Of a stretch of DNA of 8,684 nt, positions 1 to 7,093 are shown one piece after another. Position 1 is the stretch's first letter, and each line of letters begins with the position of its first letter. The DNA is from Acidobacteriota bacterium (GTDB lineage: Bacteria > Acidobacteriota > Terriglobia > Terriglobales > Acidobacteriaceae). The notes beneath the pieces are model-generated. The model had not been told where the DNA came from, searched no databases, and was given only the letters and a program-made list of their open reading frames with translations. The position numbers were made by a program, and so were the translations under genes. The DNA lies in the NCBI GenBank assembly GCA_021841795.1, contig JAKCDN010000117.1, forward strand, positions 1-8,684, read 5' to 3'.

Positions 1-2
1 AC

Positions 3-104
3 CCGGCGCGAAAGACGTTTCTCCTTGCCACCGCCGCCCTTACGCTGCGCGAGCTTACACGCGCCCTGGCCCTTTTGGGAATCGAGAGCCCTGAGGCGAT
101 GTAA
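3..104 (+). CDS. C-terminal end of an unrecognised protein (5' truncated by window edge)
   Basis: The third plus-strand frame is open from the left edge to a TAA at 102-104 and encodes 33 residues ending in LGIESPEAM. The peptide looks like the amphipathic helical tail of a cytoplasmic protein (TLRELTRALALLGIESPEAM). About 24 of 33 codons end in G or C, which fits real coding sequence in this GC-rich genome. The other two plus frames give less protein-like reading. No domain can be named from so short a tail. The gene lies on the same strand as the large secreted-protein gene but 207 bases before it, so co-transcription is uncertain. It could be a chance open frame, because a stretch this short is weak evidence. 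Confidence 0.42.
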   Translation, partial: PARKTFLLATAALTLRELTRALALLGIESPEAM

Positions 105-143
105 TCGCAGCGATCGGCGATCGTAACAGCGCCTGGAGTCGTC

Positions 144-167
144 ACCCCGCCTGACCGGGCGCGGGGT
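144..167 (+). terminator. GC-rich hairpin after the left partial gene, possible terminator
   Basis: ACCCCGC (144-150) and GCGGGGT (161-167) form a perfect 7-bp stem around a 10-base loop, starting 40 bases after the stop of the partial gene. There is no T-run after it, so it is not a classical intrinsic terminator. In GC-rich DNA a stem of this size can also arise by chance. Confidence 0.25.
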
Positions 168-205
168 CGCTGCCCGTCTCCGCATCCCCCCGCCAGCCTC
201 TGCGG

Positions 206-235
206 TTGCCAACTCGGCGCCCTGCCGTAGACAAT
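206..235 (+). promoter_or_regulatory. weak sigma-70-like promoter candidate for the large secreted-protein gene
   Basis: TTGCCA (206-211, five of six matches to TTGACA) is followed after 18 bases by GACAAT (230-235, four of six matches to TATAAT). The -10 box would lie 76 bases before the ATG at 312. The spacing is acceptable but the match is modest. The rest of the 105-311 stretch shows no other gene. Confidence 0.22.
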
Positions 236-311
236 GCCGTGGGGTGGTCTGACCAGTCTCTCGCGGTAGCGAATGCGCCTGGCGCCTCCCGATCTGCTCC
301 GGAGAATCGCC

Positions 312-3300
312 ATGCGCCGCTCGTCTTTCCTTGGGTTGTTCTGTGTCTTAGCGTCCATCCTTATTGCCGGGCCTGCTGCCAAAGCGCAGGTTGCTGTCGA
401 GTATGCGCCACCGGCCACCACTTCGCTGCTTCCGCCAAACCCGCACGCGGCCGAGCCCGGCCTGCTCTTTTATCTGTCCGGCGATCACGGCCTCAACGCC
501 GACTACGCGGCCGGCGGCAATCCCGTGCCCAACTACACCCGCGACGTAAAGACGCTGCCGGGCGGCGTCAGCGGCGACTACATTCAGTGCGGCCATATCC
601 AGTTGCTGTCTTACTGGGCTCCGGGAAACATCTACTCGCAGCGCGGCACGCTCGCGTTCTTCTGGCGCGCGCGCGACCCTCTGGACGAGACCCAGTTCCC
701 TGTCTTCCGCGTGGGCTTTGCCGACCATTCCAGTTGGGACATGGTGTGGCTGCGCATCGACTGGAACGGGCACGGCTTCGACGCCTTCGTCACCGACGTC
801 AACCTGGGCCGCACCCGCGTTTCTGTCACGCTGCCGCAGATTCCCAGGCCCGACCAGTGGCTGCATCTGTCACTGGCCTGGGATGAAACCAGCGGAATCC
901 GATTCTATGTCGATGGCAAACTGATGGCCACAAAGACGGCCACGGGACTCTTCGATACCAATCTTGACCAGTTCGGACCGCACTCGCGCATCATTGGCCC
1001 TACAGGAGTTGAGAGCTCCTACAGCTACGCCCGCGGCGGCGATATCGACGAATTGCGCGTCTACGACCGCATGCTGAGCGACGAGAATATCGCCGGCCTG
1101 GCCAAGAATGAGATTCCGCAGACCATTCCGGCCATTCAACGCAGCGTTGCCGCCGGGCCGTCGCCCAGCGAGCCCGCTGCGCCCATCGTCCCGGCTGTCG
1201 GACGCTTCGACTCGGGATCGGGCCACGCCACCGACTGGCAGCAGGAGTGGAATCTGAAGTACGGCTGGAATCGAGCCGGGGACGACCCCGTCGTGCTTGA
1301 AGAAGAGTTCACGGCCGTCCGTAAAGTCGAGATCCACGACGTGTACGATCTCGACCGCTGGTGGTGGAAGGCAACCGACGGCATCCGCGAGACCACCTGG
1401 CCCGGCGTCTACAATCGCTCGCGCCTCATCGGCCGCGACGACTACTTCGAGCTGCCGGACTGGGATTGCTACTCGCTCTCCGGCAAAACCGTCACTTTCT
1501 ACCTGCCCGACGAGCCTTGGAACCATCTGGAGATCGAGGGCGGTGCCTGGGGCAAGTGGACCCTGCTCACGCATGACAAGGAAAAAGCCGCGGATCTGGA
1601 ACAGCCGTTCTTCGACCGGCCCATCGGCCAGGAGGTTACCTGGCATCAACTGGACACGCCGGTCACCGGCCAGAAGATCCGATTTGTGAACCAGGAGCAG
1701 GAGCAGCCGCTCGGCGAAGTCTCCGCGTACTACGTCCATCCGGGCGCCGAGCCCACCGGCGTCGACACCCTGCGCTACCACCTCACCAGCGCCGTCGATG
1801 GCGCCGACAATCCCTCGACCAAGCCGCTTACCGACTTCATCGCCGGCCGCTTTGCGCCCGACGAGCGCCAGACCATGATGGCCATGCCCGCCGGCGCTCC
1901 CGAAGCCGCGGCGCATCGCGCAGCAGCGCAGAACCAGGCCGCACCGGCGAGCCCGGCCGCCAAAAATCTGCCCATCGTGCACATTCTCATTCCCGCCGAT
2001 TTCCGGGCCCAGCCCACATCGCTGACGCACGTCTTCTCTTACGGCTGGGAGAACATCGACGGCGGACTTGACGGCATCGCCATCGACCTGCCTCCGCTCC
2101 ACCTCAAACCCGATGCCGGCGGCGTCATCCCTCTGAACATCCAGATCAAGGATCCGGTCTGGCCGATGCGCAACATGCTCTACTTTACGTTTGCCGTCCG
2201 CCCGAACACGCCGCATACGCTCTGGCTCGACACGCGCGACCGCATCCTGCCCAACGGCAAGAGCCTCTACCTCACGATCGCCGCGCAAAGCGAGGACTTT
2301 TCCCCGGCGGCGCTCGATGGCGCTGAAGTGCGGCTCATCTTCAAGCCGTACCAGGATGCCCTGCCCGAGCATATTGCCGACCGCTTTACGCAGGTGCGGG
2401 ACGAGTACGCCAACCTGGTTGAAGAGGGCGTGAGTTCGCGGCGTCTCAATCTCTTCAATCGCTTCGACGGCGACATCACCGACCTGCTGCGCGTCGATCC
2501 CGGCAACACGCTGGCGCGCAACTACTGGCACGAGATGAACCAGGAGCAGCCGCGCACGCCGTTCATTCTGCCGCAGGCGCCCGCGGGCGTGCCGCAATGG
2601 GCCTTCCTGCAAGTCGAGGATCTCGGCTATTTGAAGCGGCTCATCAACTGGTATATCGACAACCGCCAGATCTCAAACGGAGAATTCGGCGGCGGGCTCT
2701 CCGACGACAGCGACTTCAGCGAATGGTTCCCGGGCCTGGCCATGATGGGCTCGACGCCCGACAAGATCAAGGCCTCGCTCTGGCGCGAGCTCAACGCCAT
2801 GTACGCGCAGAATATGTTCACCAACGGCCTGGCCACCATCCAGACCGACGAGCTGCACAGCTATGAGGACGGCATCAACGTGCTCAGCGAGAATATGCTG
2901 CTCGACTTCGGCAGCCCCAAGCAGATTGAGCGCGCCATGGTTACGGCCAAGCGGCTGGAGTGGCTCTCGGGCATCAATGCTGCCGGACATCGGCACGTGC
3001 GCTCGAACTACTTCAACGGCGCCAAAATGGCCACCGGGGGCGTGTGGGGATGGTCGCGGGAGAACTCCTACATGGACTTCCATCCCGCGCTTTCCCTGGT
3101 GCTCTTCAACGGCATGCCGGAGACGCGGAAGATGCTTCTGGAGCTGGCCGACGGCATCCTGGCGCATTACAAACCCGGCCCCGACGGAAAGCCCGCGCTG
3201 CATCTCGAAGTGAACTTCAAGACCGACGAGGACCGGGCGACGGGCATGCGGGCGTGGTTCATCCTGTGGGCGGCCTACCGCTGGACCGGTGACAAAAAAT

Positions 3301-4298
3301 ACGTGCAGCCATTCGTCGATGCCCCGCTTGCTTCACTGCCTGAAGTGAACGCCGACATGCTTGACATGCTCGATATGCGCAAATCCGAGACCGATCCTTT
3401 GATCGCCGCGGCCAATAAGACCGCGCAGCCCGGCGAGACCATGTGGCAGCTTGCCTGGCAGGCGACCGGAGACACCTCGTATCTGGAAAAGGTGTACGCC
3501 TCGCAAATTCGCACTGCGCAGGAGCGCCAGTTCATCAATCGGCAGGGCAGCCTGTGGATCGACCGCATTTACTTTAACAACGGCGAGCTCCAGCGCTCGC
3601 GGCTGGGCGGTGTGGCGCTGATGCGCAACTACTGCTACCCCGGCAACGCGGTGAGCTGGCGTTTCGACGCCCCGGCCAACGACCAGAGTGTGGCCATCCT
3701 TGTACCGGAGGCTACGCCCGATCACGTCAAAATCTTTGCCTACAACCTTGAGCGCGTTCCCGTGACCGTACACATGACCGGCTGGGAGGTTGACCCCGGA
3801 AAGTGGACCATGACCCAGGGAATACAAACGGGAGTTGGGAACGCGCAACCGTCTATGGATGCGCCGGTTCAGGGCCTCGAAACCAAAACCGTCGACTTTG
3901 AGCGCAGCAAGGACATCACCATCACCTTCCCGGCGCGGACGCAGACGGTGATTGAGCTCAAGCTCGCGCAAAAGGGCGTGCCGTACTGGGAACGGCCCGA
4001 TCTCGGCATCGATCCCGAGGACGTGAAGGTGGAGGGCGCGAAGATGACCGTCACCGTGCACAGCGTCGGATCGGTTGACGCGCCCGCCTCGAAGGTCGTT
4101 CTGCGCGACAAGTCGGGCAACACACTGGCTTCTGCCGCAGTGCCCGCCATCAAGGCGCCGCTTGACCTTACACCCAAAACTGCCGAGGTCGCGCTCACAC
4201 TGCCTGCCGGCGCGGACTTGAAGGGCGCAACGGTCACCGTCGAGTGTAGCGGGACCGTTCCGGAGATTACGCTGATGAACAATAGCGTGAAGATGTAG
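312..4298 (+). CDS. large secreted LamG-domain protein, probable carbohydrate-active enzyme of unassigned family
   Basis: The gene encodes 1328 residues. The ATG at 312 is chosen over an in-frame ATG at 273 because GGAGA sits 6 bases before it and a clean signal peptide begins there: MRRSS, a hydrophobic stretch, then AKA|Q with likely cleavage after residue 25. Residues about 50-266 look like a LamG/concanavalin-type jelly-roll, with the strand pattern WLHLSLAWDETSGIRFYVDG (183-202) and the typical closing DIDELRVYDRMLSDENIAGL (244-263). Residues about 309-480 are rich in Trp, Tyr and Asp. An Ala/Pro linker lies near 530-550, followed by a beta-rich part (about 555-680). Residues about 690-1070 are mainly helical and resemble an alpha-toroid glycosidase or lyase scaffold, with acidic/aromatic clusters at 791-805, 846-853 and 894-925. 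A beta-sandwich follows, and residues 1224-1328 resemble a CARDB domain (PDLGIDPEDV onward). The LamG and CARDB calls are from pattern; the enzymatic role is inference. It could equally be a binding or structural surface protein. The gene stands alone, with a terminator-like hairpin 15 bases after its stop. Confidence 0.85.
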   Translation: MRRSSFLGLFCVLASILIAGPAAKAQVAVEYAPPATTSLLPPNPHAAEPGLLFYLSGDHGLNADYAAGGNPVPNYTRDVKTLPGGVSGDYIQCGHIQLLSYWAPGNIYSQRGTLAFFWRARDPLDETQFPVFRVGFADHSSWDMVWLRIDWNGHGFDAFVTDVNLGRTRVSVTLPQIPRPDQWLHLSLAWDETSGIRFYVDGKLMATKTATGLFDTNLDQFGPHSRIIGPTGVESSYSYARGGDIDELRVYDRMLSDENIAGLAKNEIPQTIPAIQRSVAAGPSPSEPAAPIVPAVGRFDSGSGHATDWQQEWNLKYGWNRAGDDPVVLEEEFTAVRKVEIHDVYDLDRWWWKATDGIRETTWPGVYNRSRLIGRDDYFELPDWDCYSLSGKTVTFYLPDEPWNHLEIEGGAWGKWTLLTHDKEKAADLEQPFFDRPIGQEVTWHQLDTPVTGQKIRFVNQEQEQPLGEVSAYYVHPGAEPTGVDTLRYHLTSAVDGADNPSTKPLTDFIAGRFAPDERQTMMAMPAGAPEAAAHRAAAQNQAAPASPAAKNLPIVHILIPADFRAQPTSLTHVFSYGWENIDGGLDGIAIDLPPLHLKPDAGGVIPLNIQIKDPVWPMRNMLYFTFAVRPNTPHTLWLDTRDRILPNGKSLYLTIAAQSEDFSPAALDGAEVRLIFKPYQDALPEHIADRFTQVRDEYANLVEEGVSSRRLNLFNRFDGDITDLLRVDPGNTLARNYWHEMNQEQPRTPFILPQAPAGVPQWAFLQVEDLGYLKRLINWYIDNRQISNGEFGGGLSDDSDFSEWFPGLAMMGSTPDKIKASLWRELNAMYAQNMFTNGLATIQTDELHSYEDGINVLSENMLLDFGSPKQIERAMVTAKRLEWLSGINAAGHRHVRSNYFNGAKMATGGVWGWSRENSYMDFHPALSLVLFNGMPETRKMLLELADGILAHYKPGPDGKPALHLEVNFKTDEDRATGMRAWFILWAAYRWTGDKKYVQPFVDAPLASLPEVNADMLDMLDMRKSETDPLIAAANKTAQPGETMWQLAWQATGDTSYLEKVYASQIRTAQERQFINRQGSLWIDRIYFNNGELQRSRLGGVALMRNYCYPGNAVSWRFDAPANDQSVAILVPEATPDHVKIFAYNLERVPVTVHMTGWEVDPGKWTMTQGIQTGVGNAQPSMDAPVQGLETKTVDFERSKDITITFPARTQTVIELKLAQKGVPYWERPDLGIDPEDVKVEGAKMTVTVHSVGSVDAPASKVVLRDKSGNTLASAAVPAIKAPLDLTPKTAEVALTLPAGADLKGATVTVECSGTVPEITLMNNSVKM

Positions 4299-4313
4299 AG
4301 GCGACGGCCATCC

Positions 4314-4354
4314 ATGGGCTCATTGCTGCATCGCGTTGATGCGCAATGGGCCAT
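4314..4354 (+). terminator. long imperfect hairpin just after the secreted-protein gene, probable terminator
   Basis: The core is CATTGC-T-GCATC (4321-4332), loop GCGTT (4333-4337), and GATGC-GCAATG (4338-4348): 11 pairs with one bulged T at 4327. It extends outward by T4320-G4349 (wobble) and C4319-G4350, then ATGG (4314-4317) with CCAT (4351-4354), leaving G4318 bulged. That gives about 17 pairs around a 5-base loop, beginning 15 bases after the TAG at 4296-4298. No T-run follows, so termination may be U-tract-independent or the hairpin may stabilise the mRNA 3' end. The position between convergent genes favours a terminator. Confidence 0.55.
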
Positions 4355-4364
4355 CCCGGGCCAA

Positions 4365-4390
4365 GTCCGCCGCGGTTTGTAGCGGCGGAC
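4365..4390. terminator. perfect 9-bp hairpin between convergent genes, possible bidirectional terminator
   Basis: GTCCGCCGC (4365-4373) and GCGGCGGAC (4382-4390) are exact reverse complements around the 8-base loop GGTTTGTA. The stem is almost entirely G-C. A TTTTT run occurs on the plus strand only at 4413-4417, too far for a classical terminator, and there is no T-run on the minus-strand side. Its place between two gene ends (4298 and 4504) suggests it stops transcription arriving from one or both sides. The rest of the gap, 4391-4503, shows no gene. Confidence 0.5.
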
Positions 4391-4503
4391 GCAGTCAAAG
4401 GATACGGGCTGGATTTTTCGCGCCCGCGCAATTCATCATCGCAATAATCGCCGCGCTCCACGTCGTAGCAGCAAACCGACGGCCATGCGCTCCCGGCTGC
4501 CGG

Positions 4504-6093
4504 CTACTCCCGCTTCCGCCGCTGGTGTGTCGATGGAATGTTCATATCCTCGCGGTACTTTGCCACGGTGCGGCGGGTCAGCTGGATCCCCTGCGACTGG
4601 AGCAGCGCCGCGATCTGATCGTCGGTGAGCGGCTTCCTGGCATCCTCATCTTCAATGAACTTGCGCACCTTGCGCTTCAGCACCAGCAGCGGCGTGTCGG
4701 CGCCCTCGGGACCGGCCGCGCCCTCGGAGAAGAAGAAGCGCAGCTCCAGCACACCCTGTGGAGTGTGTGCGTATTTGTTCGCCACGGCGCGGCTGATGGT
4801 GGAGGGGTGCACGCCGATCTCCTCAGCCACCTCCTTGATCATCATGGGCCGCAGCGCCTCGCCCCCCTGGTCGAGAAACTCCTGCTGGCGGCGCACGATC
4901 ACCTCGCACGTGCGCAGAATGGTGCTCTTGCGCTGCGCAATATTGCGCATCAGCTGCATCGCGGACCGAAAACGCTCCTTAACGTACTCCTTGACTTCCT
5001 TATCGGTGTCTTGCGCAACCAGCATGTTGCGATAGCGCCGGCTCAGGCGGAGACTGGGCATCTCTTCTTCGTTCATTGAGACCACCCATTCGCCTCCACG
5101 CTTTACAAAGAAGACATCGGGCTCAATGAGGCGGGCCTGCTCGCGGTTGTACAGGCGCCCCGGCCGCGGATCGAGGGTACGGATAAACTCCAATGCAGTT
5201 TGCGCTTCTTCGGGTCGAACCTGCGCCGCGCGGGCAAGATCCTTCATGTCGCGCTTCTGCAGCAAGGGCAAGTGCCGGTCTACGATCTGCGCCGCCACGA
5301 CCATGGCCCGCCGCCGTTCCTCAATGCGGGCTTCCGCCTCGTCGCGAAAACTGCCGTGGGCATCAGCATCCGTCTGTTCGAGCGGACCGCCGTACAACTG
5401 GTCGAATTCCTGTTGTTGCGCCGCAATCTGCAGGGCCAGGCATTGCCTCAGATCGCGCGCGCCCACTCCGGCCGGGTCCAGGTGCTGCACCAGATCGATG
5501 GCGCGATGGATGAGAGCCAATGCCGCGGTCTCGTCCGGCACGTGACCATTGCCGGAGGGCGCGCTCTGCGGCACGGTAAGCAATGCTGAGGCCAGCTCTT
5601 CTTCGCTTGCGGTCAGGTATCCATTCTCATCCAGGTTGCCGACCACAAAATCGGCGGCGTCGTGCAGCTTGTTGTCCAGGCTCAGTGACCCCAGCTGCCA
5701 CGCAAGGTGATCGGATAAAGTTGTCGGCTGAGAAAGAAAGTTCTCGAACGAGGGCTTCTCACTCTCCTCGTACTCCGGCTGGGTGCGGTAGCCGGGATCG
5801 AGATACTCCTGAAAGTAGGATCCAAAATCAATCTCGCTGAAGATATCCTTCGGCGGCGCGGCAGCTTCCTCGGCGCCACGCTCCATGCGCTCCTCGCGGC
5901 CTGCCAGTTCATCCAGAAGGGGAACAGACTCGTTAATCTCCTCCAGGACCGGGTTCTCCACCAGCTCCGCATCGATCATCTCCTTCAGCTCGAGCTTATT
6001 GAGGGCGAGAACGCTCACCATCTGCATCAGACCCGGTGTCAGGATCTGGCGTTGCGCTACTTTGATATTCAGTTTTGGTTCGAGCAGCGCCAT
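4504..6093 (-). CDS. rpoN: RNA polymerase sigma-54 factor
   Basis: RpoN replaces sigma-70 on core RNA polymerase at -24/-12 promoters and needs an AAA+ enhancer-binding activator to open DNA. The product has 529 residues, slightly longer than the common 470-500. Residues 8-51 form the glutamine/leucine-rich region I (LNIKVAQRQILTPGLMQMV), which contacts activators. An acidic region II (about 52-120) follows, with a core-binding region in the middle. A helix-turn-helix lies near 419-446 (IKEVAEEIGVHPSTISRAV), and the RpoN box RRTVAKYRE is intact at 507-515. The ATG at 6091-6093 is chosen because MALLEPKLNIKV matches the usual N-terminus; an upstream TTG at 6144 would add 17 residues unlike the family. 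The ribosome binding site is weak (GGA 8 bases upstream). The gene lies downstream of lptB on the same strand across 246 bases, so it may have its own promoter. No frameshift is seen. Confidence 0.97.
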   Translation of the reverse strand: MALLEPKLNIKVAQRQILTPGLMQMVSVLALNKLELKEMIDAELVENPVLEEINESVPLLDELAGREERMERGAEEAAAPPKDIFSEIDFGSYFQEYLDPGYRTQPEYEESEKPSFENFLSQPTTLSDHLAWQLGSLSLDNKLHDAADFVVGNLDENGYLTASEEELASALLTVPQSAPSGNGHVPDETAALALIHRAIDLVQHLDPAGVGARDLRQCLALQIAAQQQEFDQLYGGPLEQTDADAHGSFRDEAEARIEERRRAMVVAAQIVDRHLPLLQKRDMKDLARAAQVRPEEAQTALEFIRTLDPRPGRLYNREQARLIEPDVFFVKRGGEWVVSMNEEEMPSLRLSRRYRNMLVAQDTDKEVKEYVKERFRSAMQLMRNIAQRKSTILRTCEVIVRRQQEFLDQGGEALRPMMIKEVAEEIGVHPSTISRAVANKYAHTPQGVLELRFFFSEGAAGPEGADTPLLVLKRKVRKFIEDEDARKPLTDDQIAALLQSQGIQLTRRTVAKYREDMNIPSTHQRRKRE

Positions 6094-6339
6094 CGATGCA
6101 GTCCGTTCTTCATTCGACCCAATGCGAGTGTACCTGCGAGTCAAACAGCAAAAGAAAACTTAAGGGAGAAATTGGAGTCAACCGAGGCTCTCGGTTCCAG
6201 ATTGGGCACAGACACTTTTCTGGAATCTCTATTAGAAGTCTATAGCCTCGCAACCCGTCAGGACGCCACTCAAACGATTGCTGCCGCGATTCATCCCGCG
6301 TCGAAGCGGATCGACCCTTCCCTAAAGGATGAAACGTCC
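6094..6339 (-). other. lptB-rpoN intergenic region with inverted repeats, likely rpoN leader/promoter region
   Basis: These 246 bases hold no convincing gene. By hand count, 6121-6240 is about 45% GC, visibly lower than the flanking genes. Two inverted repeats are exact: AACCGAG/CTCGGTT (6180-6186 and 6190-6196, 3-base loop) and TTCCAGA/TCTGGAA (6195-6201 and 6219-6225, 17-base spacer). They share bases 6195-6196, so both cannot form completely at once. On the minus strand, TCTAAT (6231-6236, five of six to TATAAT) has CTGACG 19 bases upstream (6256-6261), a poor but possible promoter. A small stem AAGGA/TCCTT (6325-6329 and 6337-6341) overlaps the lptB stop. A pyrimidine-rich stretch with TTTTCTTTT on the minus strand lies around 6150-6158. 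The function is inferred only from position. Confidence 0.4.
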
Positions 6340-7068
6340 TTAACCCAGCGAAAATCCCTCTCCCAGGTAGATGCGTCGCACTTCCAGGTCATTGCCAAGT
6401 TCGTGCGGCGTACCCGCCCGGAAGATGCGGCCCTCGGCGATAATGTAAGCCCGGTCGGTAACGCTCAGCGTCTCGCGGACGTTATGGTCGGTGATCAGGA
6501 CGCCGATACCGCTGGCCTTCAGATCGAAAATAATCTTCTGCAGCTCGAGCACCGCGATGGGATCGATGCCGCTGAAGGGCTCGTCGAGCAGAATGAAGTT
6601 GGGTTGAATGCAGAGCGCCCGGGCAATCTCGACGCGCCTCCGCTCGCCGCCGGAGAGCGCATATCCACGCGTGGTGCGGATGTGGCCGAGGTTCAGCTGG
6701 TTGATCAGCCGCTCCGCGCGGGTGCGGCGCTCCTGGTTGCCGATGGCCTGCGCCTCCAGTACGGCCAGAATATTCTCTTCCACGGTGAGCTTCCGAAATA
6801 CCGACGGCTCCTGCGGAAGGTAACTGATCCCGTGGTTGCGGGCGCGCAGATACATGGGCGTTCGCGTGATGTCGGTCTCGTCGACCAGGACGCGCCCCGT
6901 CTCCGGAGCCACCAGGCCGACAATCATATAGAAGCTGGTGGTTTTACCGGCGCCATTCGGCCCCAGCAGACCCACCACCTCACCGCGCGAGATGGACAGG
7001 TTAACCCCCCGGACAACCTGCCTTCCCTTATAGCTCTTGCCTATTCCCTCCGCGATCAGAGTCTGCAT
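6340..7068 (-). CDS. lptB: LPS export ABC transporter ATP-binding protein LptB
   Basis: LptB is the cytoplasmic ATPase that, with LptF and LptG, extracts lipopolysaccharide from the inner membrane and drives it along the Lpt bridge. The 242 residues are full length and carry every ABC ATPase motif: Walker [10 protein letters not shown] (36-44), Q-loop Gln86 (YLPQEPSVF), signature LSGGERRR (138-145), Walker B FILLDEP with catalytic Glu163, and switch His195 (ITDHNVRET). The [15 protein letters not shown] form and the [10 protein letters not shown] ending are typical of LptB as opposed to amino-acid transporter ATPases. The ATG at 7066-7068 is preceded by AGGA with 6 bases spacing. It starts 25 bases after the LptA-like stop, so the two genes are almost certainly one transcript. 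lptF, lptG and lptC are not in this window. Confidence 0.96.
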   Translation of the reverse strand: MQTLIAEGIGKSYKGRQVVRGVNLSISRGEVVGLLGPNGAGKTTSFYMIVGLVAPETGRVLVDETDITRTPMYLRARNHGISYLPQEPSVFRKLTVEENILAVLEAQAIGNQERRTRAERLINQLNLGHIRTTRGYALSGGERRRVEIARALCIQPNFILLDEPFSGIDPIAVLELQKIIFDLKASGIGVLITDHNVRETLSVTDRAYIIAEGRIFRAGTPHELGNDLEVRRIYLGEGFSLG

Positions 7069-7093
7069 TCAGTGTCCTGGCTCGCTTTCGCCG

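Noticed and set aside
109..122. Tandem GCGATCG copies after the left partial gene
   Set aside because: Two 7-base copies in GC-rich DNA are not enough to call a repeat array or a protein-binding site.
273..311. An earlier ATG for the secreted-protein gene
   Set aside because: It has no ribosome binding site and would place 13 residues, including acidic and arginine residues, before the signal peptide. The ATG at 312 has GGAGA at good spacing.
870..2612. A 580-codon open frame on the minus strand, antisense to the secreted-protein gene
   Set aside because: Its composition is Arg/Val/Gly-rich with no domain pattern. It mirrors the high-GC codon bias of the real gene, which has a signal peptide and recognisable domains.
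4336..5079. A 247-codon plus-strand open frame over the 3' half of rpoN
   Set aside because: It is antisense to the RpoN box and helix-turn-helix region. It begins inside the terminator hairpins and has no recognisable features.
6250..6268. A TGGC...TTGC sigma-54-like promoter before rpoN on the minus strand (autoregulation)
   Set aside because: The GG and GC elements are four bases too far apart for a -24/-12 promoter.
6232..6294. A 20-codon minus-strand frame in the lptB-rpoN gap
   Set aside because: It is too short, lacks a clear ribosome site and shows no protein-like pattern.
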